Source: Sandaracinus amylolyticus
Lineage (GTDB): Bacteria > Myxococcota_A > Polyangia > Polyangiales > Sandaracinaceae
Length of the DNA stretch: 64,000 nucleotides
Reading direction: 5' to 3'
Assembly: GCF_021631985.1 (NCBI RefSeq)
Contig: NZ_CP070225.1
Span: 7,874,001 to 7,938,000 of the forward strand
The translations under genes were made by a program, and so were the position numbers. Below are positions 1 through 7,653 of this stretch, one piece after another. The notes under the pieces are model-generated. The model ran no database searches and was not told where the DNA came from. It saw nothing but the letters and a program-made list of their open reading frames with translations. The first letter of the stretch is position 1; the number at the start of each line of letters is the position of its first letter.

Positions 1-17
1 TCCTCCACCCTGGCGAC

Positions 18-371
18 ATGGACGTGGGAACCGTGATCGCCGCGATCGCCGATCCGACGCGCCGCGCGATCCTCGAGTCGGTGCGCCACGGGCCGCGCTC
101 GGTCGGCGACATCGCGACCGACTTCGACGTCAGCCGCCCCGCGGTCTCGCAGCACCTGCGCGTGCTCGTCGACGCGCAGCTCGTCAGGCCGCAGCGCAGC
201 GGCCGACACAACTTCTACGGGCTCGATCTGCGTGGGCTGACGCTGCTGCGCAGCTACATCGAGGGCTACTGGGACGACGTGCTCACCGCGTTCCAGAACG
301 CCGCGATCGCCGAGTCCGAGTCCGCTTCGCGCGCGCCCGCGCCGCGCACACGCGCGCCGAAGCGGCGCTGA
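18..371 (+). CDS. ArsR-family winged-helix regulator
   Basis: This 117-residue protein is a small winged-helix repressor. The N-terminal ADPTRRAILE motif (about residues 11-20) and the recognition-helix segment SRPAVSQHLRVL (about 39-50) are classic for ArsR regulators. The metal-binding ELCVCDL motif of true arsenic or metal sensors is absent, so it probably belongs to the metal-independent branch usually paired with SRPBCC (AHSA1) genes. Such a gene follows 23 bp downstream on the same strand. The last 20 residues are a basic Ala/Pro/Arg tail of low complexity. Confident as a regulator; the ligand is unknown. Confidence 0.9.
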   Translation: MDVGTVIAAIADPTRRAILESVRHGPRSVGDIATDFDVSRPAVSQHLRVLVDAQLVRPQRSGRHNFYGLDLRGLTLLRSYIEGYWDDVLTAFQNAAIAESESASRAPAPRTRAPKRR

Positions 372-394
372 TCTCGCTGGAGGATCCGTCACGC

Positions 395-886
395 ATGTCG
401 TTGCCCCCGCTCCGTCGATCCGTGGACGTGCCGCTCGCCCTCGACGCGGCGTTCGATCTCTTCGTGCGACGGCTGCCCGAGTGGTGGCCGCTCCGCACGC
501 GCTCGGTGGGCCTCGAGCGCGCGCGCTCGTGCCACGTCGAGGCACACGTCGGCGGTCGTCTCTACGAGCGCTCCGACACCGGCGACGAGTCCGACTGGGG
601 GCGGTTCCGCGTGCTCGAAGTGCCGTCGCGTGCGGTGTTCTCGTGGCATCCCGGTGCGCCCGAGACCGCCGCGACCGAGGTCGAGGTCCGCTTCACGCCG
701 ATCGGCGACACGTCGACGCGCGTCGAGCTCGAGCACCGCCAGTGGGAGCGGCTCGGCGCGCGCGCATCGTTCGTGCGCGGTCTCTTCGAGGGTGGCTGGG
801 GCCCCGTGCTCGCGCGCTTCGAGGCGCTCGCGCGCGGCGAGCACGAGCTGCCGCCGGTCGAAGGCCCGGGCTGCGTCCAGCGCTGA
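395..886 (+). CDS. SRPBCC / AHSA1-like domain protein
   Basis: The 163-residue product has the START-like (SRPBCC) pattern. An N-terminal strand with VPLALDAAFDLF is followed by a WWPL segment, a central GGRLYER strand, a W-GRF-VLEV-P strand, a FSWHPG segment and a C-terminal GWGPVLARFE helix. Members bind hydrophobic ligands or act as Aha1-type proteins. The start lies 23 bp after the ArsR gene, so the two are probably cotranscribed. This is a common regulator/SRPBCC cassette, and it recurs at 3922-4709. The ligand cannot be inferred. Confidence 0.85.
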   Translation: MSLPPLRRSVDVPLALDAAFDLFVRRLPEWWPLRTRSVGLERARSCHVEAHVGGRLYERSDTGDESDWGRFRVLEVPSRAVFSWHPGAPETAATEVEVRFTPIGDTSTRVELEHRQWERLGARASFVRGLFEGGWGPVLARFEALARGEHELPPVEGPGCVQR

Positions 887-898
887 TCGCGCGAGCGC

Positions 899-1765
899 TC
901 AGCGGCGCCGCGCGCCCACGAACGCGATCGTCGATCCGATGCTCGCGACGATCGCCCAGAGCGGCGCGACCGCGGTCCACGCGAGCGCGATCAGCGCGAC
1001 CCGCGTGGCTCCGTCGAGCCCACCGTCGCGCGCGCCGCGCAGGCCGACCGGGCCCACGATGGGCTCGGTGCCGTCGTGATCGTCGGGCGCGACCGACGAG
1101 ATCAGGTTGCGCCACAGCCCGATCACCGCGCGCGCCGACACCGCGATCGCCTCGCCCACGCCGACGGCGCGACGCTCCGATCGCGCGCGCACCCCGATCA
1201 CCGCACGATCGCCGATCGAGAGGGGCACCAGCGAGAGCTCGTGCGGCGAGCCACCACGGGTCACCACGATCGGCGTCTCGATCCCACCGCGCGTGCGCAC
1301 CGCGTCGATGAGCGACGCGAGATTGTCGATCGCTCGCCCGTCGACCGACTCGATCACGTCACCGGGCGCGATCCCCGCGGCGTGCGCCGGCGATCCCTCC
1401 TCGACGAACCCCACGACCAGCGGCGGCCCGGGGTCGACTTCTTCCGCGCCGCGCGCGACCACCGCGATCACGAGGATCGCGGCGGGCAGGAGCAACATCG
1501 CGATCGGTCCCGCCGCGAGCGCGGCGATCGCGCGGCCGAGCCCGCCCCGCACCTCGACGATGCGGGCCGAGACCCACACCGGCAGCGGCCTGATCTCGAT
1601 CGCGCCGGGCTCGCGATCGCGCGGCCCGATGCGCGGCCCGGTGCCCAGCACGAGGCGCGCCTTCACCCCGAGCACCGCGGCAGCGCCACGCTGCGCGAGC
1701 GCGCCGACGAGCGAGAGGACGATCGCGGACAGCACGAGGCCGAGCACGGCGCGAGCGTACGCCAT
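899..1765 (-). CDS. M50B/RseP-like PDZ membrane protein lacking the protease motif
   Basis: This 288-residue integral membrane protein has the layout of a short site-2 protease: an N-terminal TM helix (about 6-24), a second TM helix preceded by AALAAGPIAM (about 84-105), one PDZ domain (about 115-185, with GSPAHAAGIAPGDVIESVDG) and a C-terminal hydrophobic segment. When it is laid against RseP from memory, the stretch where RseP has HEFGH reads GALAQ, and the C-terminal LDGG motif is also missing. It is therefore predicted to be a non-proteolytic relative. I chose the internal ATG at 1765 because it places the TM helix directly at the N-terminus. It is convergent with the SRPBCC gene. Confidence 0.75.
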   Translation of the reverse strand: MAYARAVLGLVLSAIVLSLVGALAQRGAAAVLGVKARLVLGTGPRIGPRDREPGAIEIRPLPVWVSARIVEVRGGLGRAIAALAAGPIAMLLLPAAILVIAVVARGAEEVDPGPPLVVGFVEEGSPAHAAGIAPGDVIESVDGRAIDNLASLIDAVRTRGGIETPIVVTRGGSPHELSLVPLSIGDRAVIGVRARSERRAVGVGEAIAVSARAVIGLWRNLISSVAPDDHDGTEPIVGPVGLRGARDGGLDGATRVALIALAWTAVAPLWAIVASIGSTIAFVGARRR

Positions 1766-1896
1766 GCGGAGCGCGATGCATCGGCGCTTCGGTGATCCAC
1801 GATGGCGACGGACGTGCACGCTGGAGCGCGTCTGCGCGCCCGAAACGTGCATCTGCGTCGTTGACCCGCGCGCGCGTGTGGTTCACGCCAAGGCTC

Positions 1897-2886
1897 ATGA
1901 CGCGCGTGCTTTCACTGCTGTGCTGCGTGCTCCTCCTCTCGGCGTGCGGCGACGACGACGGCGCCACGCTCCCCGACGCATCGGTCGCGATCGACGCCGG
2001 CCACGATGGCGGGGCCCCCGATGCCGGCGCATCCGACGCGGGCAGCGACGCCGGAGGATGCGGCGTGCGCGTGACCGCGACGATCGGGCCCGAGGGCGGC
2101 ACCCTCGCGCACTGCGACGGAGCGTCGCTCGTGGTCCCCCCCGGCGCGATGTCGAGCGCGGCCGAGCTCTCGATCGAGCGCGTGGCGAGCCCGCTCGCTC
2201 CCGTCTCGCCCTACGTGCTCGCGGGCCCCGCGTTCACCTTCGACGCGCCCGGCGTGCTCTTCTCCGACTCGGTCGACGTCGTGCTCCCCCACGACGGCGG
2301 CCAGCGCATGGAGATGGCGGTGCAGGGCGAGGAGGAGTGGATCTTCTTCGAGTCGTGCGAGGTCACCGAGACCACCATCTCGCAGAGCTTCCGCGCGCTC
2401 GGCACGTTCGTCGCGCTGCACGATCCCACGCCCTACCCCGAGCGCCTCACCGGCCTCGGCGAGGGCCGCATCGACTTCACGTTCGGCGGCATCGACGACG
2501 AGATCGACGTCGACCCCGAGGGCCACGCGATCGACGAAGATCCCGGCGAGGGCCGCACGCTCACGCTGCTCTTCCGGCGCAGCGCCGAGAGCCTCGTGCA
2601 GGTCGATCTGCGCTTCACGATCTCGCCCGAGGGCGAGGTGACGCCGGCGCAGATCCAGCACTACGACGGCAGCGTCGGCGAGATCTGGAGCGCGGACGTG
2701 TTCGCGTGGCCGGACGATCTCGCGGTGACGATCACCCGCGACGAGGCGGGCGCGATCGAGGGCACCGTCGACGCGACGCTGCACTACGGCCCCGACCAGA
2801 CGCGCCCGTTCACCGCGACGTTCAGCGCGCGCTCCGAGCTCTATCGCTACCCGCCCGAGCGCGCCTGCGAGCTCCCGGAGGGATGA
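1897..2886 (+). CDS. Lipoprotein with ZU5-like domain
   Basis: A 329-residue secreted lipoprotein. The signal peptide ends in the lipobox LSAC (Cys about 17) and is followed by GDDDG and an Asp/Ala/Gly linker to about residue 52. The next segment has the ZU5 pattern: IGPEGGTL, then LVVPPGAMSSAAELSIERV. The rest is acidic and beta-rich without a recognised domain. The ATG at 1897 was chosen because it sits at the start of the hydrophobic leader; longer starts would add a basic extension. It is divergent from the pseudo-protease gene with about 130 bp between them. Likely surface exposed; function unknown. Confidence 0.8.
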   Translation: MTRVLSLLCCVLLLSACGDDDGATLPDASVAIDAGHDGGAPDAGASDAGSDAGGCGVRVTATIGPEGGTLAHCDGASLVVPPGAMSSAAELSIERVASPLAPVSPYVLAGPAFTFDAPGVLFSDSVDVVLPHDGGQRMEMAVQGEEEWIFFESCEVTETTISQSFRALGTFVALHDPTPYPERLTGLGEGRIDFTFGGIDDEIDVDPEGHAIDEDPGEGRTLTLLFRRSAESLVQVDLRFTISPEGEVTPAQIQHYDGSVGEIWSADVFAWPDDLAVTITRDEAGAIEGTVDATLHYGPDQTRPFTATFSARSELYRYPPERACELPEG

Positions 2887-2895
2887 GTCCCGGTC

Positions 2896-2921
2896 GGCGA
2901 GCCGATTCTGCGACAGTCGAT
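2896..2921. repeat. 3' end fragment of the dispersed hairpin repeat
   Basis: About 26 bp that match the 3' end of the single repeat copy at 10669-10757. Both read GCGAGCCGATTCTG, then (with one extra base here) GACA and TCGAT. The fragment here runs up to and includes the start of the following XRE gene, whereas the 10.7 kb copy abuts a stop codon. No 5' half of the repeat is visible upstream. Confidence 0.55.
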
Positions 2922-3918
2922 GACCGCCGAGCGCACCTCGACGCCCTTCGATGCACGCACCGCGAGCGCGGAGATCGTGCGCGCCCTTCGAGGCGCACGT
3001 TCTCAGCGCGCGCTCTCGGCGCGGCTCGGCTATCGCGTCAACGTGCTGACCGGGTGGGAGTCGGGGAAGCGCGCTCCGCCCGCGCACGAGGTGCTTCGTC
3101 TCGCGCGCCGCGTGGGTCGTGATCTGCGCGTGGCGCTCGTCGCGTTCGACGCGCGCCTCGACGCCGTGATCGGTGCGCGCGAGCCCGCAGGGCCCGAGCT
3201 CGTCGCGTCGATCCTCCGCACGCTGATCGACGAGCGCACCCACACCGAGATCGCACGCGCGCTCGGCGAGACGCGCACCACCGTCGCGCGCTGGGCCCTC
3301 GGCCGCACCGCGCCGCGCTTCGGCGATCTCCTGCGCATCGTCGATCTCACGACCCATCGGCTCGTCGACTTCATCGCGTGCTTCGCCGATCCCGCGGCGA
3401 TCCCCGCGGTCGCGCACGAGCACGCCCGCATCGAGGCCCAGCGCGCGCTGCTCCGCGAAGATCCCGCGTTCGCGGTGGTGCTCCCGGTGCTCACGCTGCG
3501 CGACTACCGAAGGCTCGCGCGCCATCGCGAGGGATGGATCGCGAAGCGCGTCGGCATCGACGTCGCGCAGGAGCGACGCGCGCTCGAGCTGCTCGAGGCG
3601 GCGGGCGCGATCCGCCGGCATCGCGGCAAGTGGGAGGTGCTGCACGATCGGCGCGTCGACGTGCGGCACGATCGCGCGACGGTCGCGCGCCTGCAGCAAC
3701 ACTGGGCGCAAGTCGCCGCGGATCGCACCGCGCGGGTGCCCGGTGACGTCACGCGCTTCCACCTCGTGTCGGTCGCGGAGTCCGATCTCGAGACGCTGCG
3801 GCGCGGGCTCGCCGAGCTCTACGAGCGGCTCGACGCGACGCTCGCCGGCACCCGCGATCCCGAGCGCGTCGTGCTGGTCGGCGTGATGCTGCAGGTGCTC
3901 GACCGCGCGCCGACCTGA
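2920..3918 (+). CDS. XRE-family HTH regulator with DUF4423-like C-terminus
   Basis: A 332-residue predicted transcription factor. Residues 14-65 form an XRE-type helix-turn-helix (ALSARLGYRVNVLTGWESGKR). A second HTH-like segment lies at about 95-130 (HTEIARALGETRTTVARWALG). The C-terminal half (about 150-330), with FAVVLPVLTLRDYRR, KRVGIDVAQERRALELLEAAG and a terminal SVAESDLETLRRGLAELYERL, resembles the DUF4423 domain of TIGR02147-type regulators from myxobacteria and relatives. That match is from memory. The start lies 33 bp after the lipoprotein gene, so it may be the distal gene of the same transcript. Confidence 0.75.
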   Translation: MTAERTSTPFDARTASAEIVRALRGARSQRALSARLGYRVNVLTGWESGKRAPPAHEVLRLARRVGRDLRVALVAFDARLDAVIGAREPAGPELVASILRTLIDERTHTEIARALGETRTTVARWALGRTAPRFGDLLRIVDLTTHRLVDFIACFADPAAIPAVAHEHARIEAQRALLREDPAFAVVLPVLTLRDYRRLARHREGWIAKRVGIDVAQERRALELLEAAGAIRRHRGKWEVLHDRRVDVRHDRATVARLQQHWAQVAADRTARVPGDVTRFHLVSVAESDLETLRRGLAELYERLDATLAGTRDPERVVLVGVMLQVLDRAPT

Positions 3919-3921
3919 TCG

Positions 3922-4377
3922 TCACGCACCGTCGAGCATCGCGACCAGGTGATCGAGCCCGATCTCGGTGCCGCGGCGGCGCTCTTCGAGATCACCGTGT
4001 CCGTCGAAGAACACGACCTGCTCGGTGAAGCGCATCGTCGTCTTCGTGCCCGAGGGCGAGAGCTCCACCGTGACCAGCGACGCCGAGATGCGCGCATCGC
4101 CCACCCGCATCTCGTACGCGTAGACGATCCGCTCGAGCGGCACGATGTCGAGATAGCGCGCGCGGAACGCGTGCACGACTCCGTCGGGCCGCTGCACGTC
4201 GCGGATCTCCGCGCCGTCGATCCGGAAGTCGAGGCGATCCTCGATCAGCTTCCAGTCGTCGTGGCACGACATCCAGCGTCGCTTCTTCTCGGGGTCCGAC
4301 CACGCCGCGAACGCACGTGCCGGCGACGCGGCGAGCACGCGCTCGATCACGAACGTCGAATGATCCGCCGATCTCAT
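3922..4377 (-). CDS. SRPBCC / AHSA1-like domain protein
   Basis: A 151-residue START-like protein: FVIERVLAASPARAFAAWSDPEKKRRW at the N-terminus, a central FRIDGAEIRD strand, an IVYAYEM strand, and the typical TTMRFTEQVVFFDGHGD segment before the C-terminal helix. The GTEIGLDHL-AML ending is characteristic of the AHSA1/ATPase-activator family. Its ATG overlaps the stop codon of the upstream ArsR gene (ATGA), so translation is coupled. It is the last gene of a gst-arsR-SRPBCC operon. Confidence 0.88.
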   Translation of the reverse strand: MRSADHSTFVIERVLAASPARAFAAWSDPEKKRRWMSCHDDWKLIEDRLDFRIDGAEIRDVQRPDGVVHAFRARYLDIVPLERIVYAYEMRVGDARISASLVTVELSPSGTKTTMRFTEQVVFFDGHGDLEERRRGTEIGLDHLVAMLDGA

Positions 4378-4709
4378 GACTCCTCGTCTTCCTCCGCGAG
4401 CATCCGATCGAGGCGATCGAAGCACGCGTTCCAGGCATCGCGACGCTGCGCGACCCAACGATCGATCGCCGCGAGCGCATCGGGCTGCAGCCGATAGGTA
4501 CGCACGCGCCCGGTCTTCTCCGAGCGCACCACGCCACCGTCCTCGAGGACCTTGAGGTGCTTGAGCACCGAGGGCAGCGCCATCGTGAGCGGCGCGGCGA
4601 GCTCGGTGACCGAGGCCGGGCCGCGGCTCAGTCGCTCGACCATGCCGAGCCGAGTGGGATCTCCGAGCGCGTGGAAGGTGCGCTCGAGCGCGATGGTCTC
4701 CTGCCTCAT
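4374..4709 (-). CDS. ArsR-family winged-helix regulator
   Basis: A 111-residue regulator with FHALGDPTRLGMVERLSRG at the start and a recognition helix in LPSVLKHLKVLEDGGVV. The wing has SEKTGRVRTYRL. No metal-binding cysteine motif is visible, as is usual in ArsR proteins that sit next to AHSA1 genes. It is the middle gene of an operon and overlaps both neighbours by 4 bp (ATGA on each side). That arrangement points to a single coupled unit with the GST and SRPBCC genes, probably autorepressed. Confidence 0.9.
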   Translation of the reverse strand: MRQETIALERTFHALGDPTRLGMVERLSRGPASVTELAAPLTMALPSVLKHLKVLEDGGVVRSEKTGRVRTYRLQPDALAAIDRWVAQRRDAWNACFDRLDRMLAEEDEES

Positions 4710-5395
4710 CCGCACGCCGCCATCAGGCGCGCCGGGATCTGATCGCGCAGCGGGAAATGCACGAGATAGGGCTTGGCCTCGCGCAGCACGCGCGCGAACG
4801 AGGGACGCTCCAGCAAGCGCTCGAGGTACGCGGCCGCGCGCGGGTGCGTGCCGGTGAACGGCACCGCGATCTCCGCGTAGAAGAGCGCGGGCGCGGCGGC
4901 GCAGTCGGCGATGCCGAACGTGTCGCCCGCGGCCCAGGTGCGCGAGGCCATGCGCCGCTCGAGCAGATCGTACGCGGTGCGCAGCATCGCCTTCGCGTCC
5001 TCGACCCCGATCGGATCGCGTCCGTCGCTCGGGCGGAGTCGATCGAGCACGATCTTCTGCATCGGCGCGCTCACGTAGAGATCGAAGAACCGATCCCACA
5101 GGCGCGCGTCGAGCGCGACGTCGGGATCGCTCGGCACCAGCGATCGCGCAGCGCGGTGATGCAGCGCGAGGTGCTCGATGATGATCGTCGTCTCGGGCAC
5201 GACGCGCTCGCCATCACGAAGCACCGGGAACTTTCCCACCGGCCAGAGCGTGATCATCTCGGCGCTCGATTCGGGATCGGCGAGGTCGACGTAGCGCGGC
5301 TCGAAGTCCACGCCACTCTCGTAGAGCGCGATCAGCACCTTGTGACAGAACGCGGCGAGCGGGTGGTAGTAGAGGATCGGACGTTGGTTAGCCAT
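4706..5395 (-). CDS. Glutathione S-transferase family protein
   Basis: A 229-residue cytosolic GST-like enzyme. The N-terminal thioredoxin-fold domain (about 1-85) carries YYHPLAAFCHKVLIAL, the VGKFPVL segment with the conserved cis-proline, and PETTIIIEHL, the glutathione gamma-glutamyl contact region. The helical C-terminal domain contains AAGDTFGIADCAAAPALF, the N-capping/hydrophobic-staple motif typical of GSTs. Substrate unknown. It is the first gene of the operon with the ArsR regulator and SRPBCC gene, which suggests an inducible detoxification or modification unit. Confidence 0.88.
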   Translation of the reverse strand: MANQRPILYYHPLAAFCHKVLIALYESGVDFEPRYVDLADPESSAEMITLWPVGKFPVLRDGERVVPETTIIIEHLALHHRAARSLVPSDPDVALDARLWDRFFDLYVSAPMQKIVLDRLRPSDGRDPIGVEDAKAMLRTAYDLLERRMASRTWAAGDTFGIADCAAAPALFYAEIAVPFTGTHPRAAAYLERLLERPSFARVLREAKPYLVHFPLRDQIPARLMAACG

Positions 5396-5438
5396 ACGGC
5401 TTACTATTCTCTGGCGCCCACGTCTGCAAGCGAAATCG

Positions 5439-5816
5439 GGACACGACAGGAGTGCTCGCGAAGCAGCCGGCGGACGGGAGTGCCCGTCTCGGGCACGGAC
5501 GGCAGCTGGCTGCGCAGCGAGCCGTTGAATTCAGGACACGACAGGAGTGCTCGCGAAGCAGCCGGCGGACGGGAGTGCCCGTCTCGGGCACGGACGGCAG
5601 CTGGCTGCGCAGCGAGCCGTTGAATTCAGGACACGACAGGAGTGCTCGCGAAGCAGCCGGCGGACGGGAGTGCCCGTCTCGGGCACGGACGGCAGCTGGC
5701 TGCGCAGCGAGCCGTTGAATTCAGGACACGACAGGAGTGCTCGCGAAGCAGCCGGCGGACGGGAGTGCCCGTCTCGGGCACGGACGGCAGCTGGCTGCGC
5801 AGCGAGCCGTTGAATT
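5439..5816. repeat. Four tandem copies of a 95-bp hairpin repeat
   Basis: Four nearly identical 95-bp units start at 5439, 5534, 5629 and 5724. Each unit can fold into a long hairpin with nested arms: GCTCGC with GCGAGC, GCAGCC with GGCTGC, and an inner GTGCCCG-TCT-CGGGCAC stem. The units are head to tail with no unique spacers. The array fills the gap between the divergent GST gene and the TPR gene and ends about 14 bp before the TPR start codon. Edges and architecture match the arrays at 6769 and 10669. Open reading through each copy gives only artefactual peptides. Confidence 0.95.
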
Positions 5817-5829
5817 GGGAGGAAGACCA

Positions 5830-6762
5830 GTGGCGGAGCAGGAGCTCGAGGCGATCACGGCGCAGTGGGACCGCGGAGATCACGACGGTGCGCTCGCCGC
5901 GCTCGACGCGCTGATCGCGAGGCACGGAGAGAGCGTCGCGCGGCTGCACCAGCGCGGCGCGTGGCTCGCCGCGTCGGGCCGGCACGAAGCCGCGCTCGCC
6001 GCGTTCCGCCGCTCGATCGCGATCGCGCCCTCGTACCCCGATCACTACAACGCAGGCAACGCGCTGCTCGCGCTCGGTCGACCCGACGACGCGATCGCGC
6101 AGTACGACGCGAGCCTCGCGCTCCACGCCCGCCATCCCGAGGCCCACACGAACCGAGGGATCGCGCTCTTCCAGAGCCGCCGCCACGACGAGGCACGCGC
6201 CGCGTTCGGCGCCGCGCTCGCGATCGATCGCGACTTCGTCCCGGCGCTGCGCTGCACCGCGATCCTCGAGCGACACCTCGGCCGCATGGACGCGAGCGAG
6301 GCGCTCTTCCGGCGCATCACCACGCTGCGCCCGCGCGATCTCGGCGCCGCGCTCGACCTCGCCGACTGCCTCGCCGCGCTGCCGCCGAGCAACGAGCTCG
6401 ACATCACGCCGCGAGGCCGCACCTGGCGCGCGATCGAGGCCGCACGCGCGGCCCGCGAGCTCGCGCCCGACGATCCGCGCCCGCTCCGGCTCGAGGCGCG
6501 CGTGCTCGCGCGCGCGATGCACGTGAACGTGTCGTTCTCCATCGCGCGCGTTCGCCCCGACGGAACGCTGGCCTTCGAGCTCGAGCGCGGGCCGCTGCGC
6601 ACCGCCTCGTTCTTCGACGAGCAGGTCGCGCTCTGCGAAGCGGCGATGGTGCGCTTCCCCGAGGACGCGACGTTCCCCCGGCTCCTCGGCGACGCCTACG
6701 ACCTCGTCGATCGCATCGAGGACGCGAAGCGGATGTGGCAGCGCGCGAGCGAGCTCGAGTGA
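5830..6762 (+). CDS. Tetratricopeptide repeat protein
   Basis: A 310-residue cytoplasmic protein built largely of TPR units, at roughly residues 20-50, 52-84, 86-118, 120-150 and beyond. Typical repeat signatures are ALAAFRRSIAIAPSYPDHYNAGNAL, ALGRPDDAIAQYDASLAL and HPEAHTNRGIALF. It lacks a signal peptide. I chose the GTG at 5830 because GGGAGGAA lies 6-13 bp upstream; any earlier start would translate the 95-bp repeat. The gene is boxed between two different tandem hairpin-repeat arrays, which may insulate or stabilise its mRNA. Function unknown; TPRs suggest a protein-interaction role. Confidence 0.82.
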   Translation: MAEQELEAITAQWDRGDHDGALAALDALIARHGESVARLHQRGAWLAASGRHEAALAAFRRSIAIAPSYPDHYNAGNALLALGRPDDAIAQYDASLALHARHPEAHTNRGIALFQSRRHDEARAAFGAALAIDRDFVPALRCTAILERHLGRMDASEALFRRITTLRPRDLGAALDLADCLAALPPSNELDITPRGRTWRAIEAARAARELAPDDPRPLRLEARVLARAMHVNVSFSIARVRPDGTLAFELERGPLRTASFFDEQVALCEAAMVRFPEDATFPRLLGDAYDLVDRIEDAKRMWQRASELE

Positions 6763-6768
6763 TCAGCC

Positions 6769-7082
6769 CAGCGGGAGTGCTCGCTGGTGGAGGGCCCGCA
6801 CGGGAGCGTGCGACGCACGCGGACGGGAGGGCCCTCCGCCTGCGAGCCGAGTTTGGCGCCAGCTGGAGCGCTCGCTGGTGGAGGGCCCGCACGGGAGCGT
6901 GCGACGCACGCGGACGGGAGGGCCCTCCGCCGGCGAGCCGAGTTTGGCGCCAGCGGGAGTGCTCGCTGGTGGAGGGCCCGCACGGGAGCGTGCGACGCAC
7001 GCGGACGGGAGGGCCCTCCGCCGGCGAGCCGAGTTTGGCGCCAACTGGAGCGCTCGCTGGTGGAGGGCCCACCGGCGAGCCG
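6769..7082. repeat. Tandem 91-bp hairpin repeats (three full, one truncated)
   Basis: Full units start at 6769, 6860 and 6951; a fourth, starting at 7042, lacks most of its middle. The 91-bp unit shares the outer GTGCTCGC and GCGAGCCG ends with the 95-bp family but has a different core. An arm GGAGGGCCC pairs with GGGCCCTCC, and an inner GCACG-GGAG-CGTGC hairpin follows. The array lies between the convergent TPR and Fur-family genes, so it could also act as a transcription terminator. It accounts for nearly the whole 336-bp gap. Confidence 0.95.
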
Positions 7083-7098
7083 ATGCTCGGACGCTCTC

Positions 7099-7554
7099 TC
7101 AGCTCTTCTTGCGCGGGTCGACTTCGCTCTCGCTGCCGATCGGCACGCCGTAGAGCTCGAGCCGATGATCGATCAGCCGGAACCCGAGCTGCTCGGCGAC
7201 CTTCTTCTGCAGCGCCTCGATCTCCGGGCTCGTGAACTCGATCACGCGCCCGCTCTGCACGTCGATCAGGTGATCGTGGTGCTCCTCGGGCGCCTCTTCG
7301 TAGCGCGCGCGACCGTCGCCGAAGTCGTGGCGCTCGAGGATGCTCGCCTCCTCGAAGAGCCGCAGCGTGCGGTACACCGTCGCGAGCCCGATGCGCTTGT
7401 CGACCGCGCTCGCACGCGCGTAGACGGTCTCGACGTCCGGATGATCATCCGACTCCGAGAGCACACGCGCGATGGTGCGGCGCTGCTCGGTCATCCGGAG
7501 CCCCTTGTCGATGCAGCGTCGCTCGATTCGCGAGATCGTCGTGTTCGATGACAT
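7099..7554 (-). CDS. Fur-family metal-responsive regulator
   Basis: A 151-residue Fur-superfamily protein. The winged helix (about 10-85) contains RMTEQRRTIARVL, HPDVETVYARA and IGLATVYRTLRLFEEAS. The dimerisation domain has HHDHLID, matching the metal site of Fur, and an IEFTSPEIEALQ segment with a metal-ligand glutamate. The C-terminal CxxC zinc motifs are absent, as in several Fur, Mur and Irr proteins. The ATG at 7554 was preferred over a GTG 12 bp upstream. Whether it senses iron, manganese or zinc cannot be told. Confidence 0.9.
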   Translation of the reverse strand: MSSNTTISRIERRCIDKGLRMTEQRRTIARVLSESDDHPDVETVYARASAVDKRIGLATVYRTLRLFEEASILERHDFGDGRARYEEAPEEHHDHLIDVQSGRVIEFTSPEIEALQKKVAEQLGFRLIDHRLELYGVPIGSESEVDPRKKS

Positions 7555-7653
7555 GTCCCACCGCACGTGACGTGCGAAGGGGGGACCCTACCACGGAATG
7601 CGTGACGCGGCGGGCTCGACCCGCGCACGCGCGCGCGTCAGGCTCGCGCCGCC

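Noticed and set aside
1792-1896. N-terminal extension of the ZU5-like lipoprotein
   Set aside because: It would place a long basic stretch before the signal peptide; the ATG at 1897 starts right at the leader.
5452-5914. Repeated small open frames beginning MLAKQPADGS
   Set aside because: They are produced by the 95-bp repeat itself, one per copy; no ribosome-binding site or homology.
5439-7082. CRISPR array
   Set aside because: The repeated units are contiguous head to tail with no unique spacers, and no cas gene is present.
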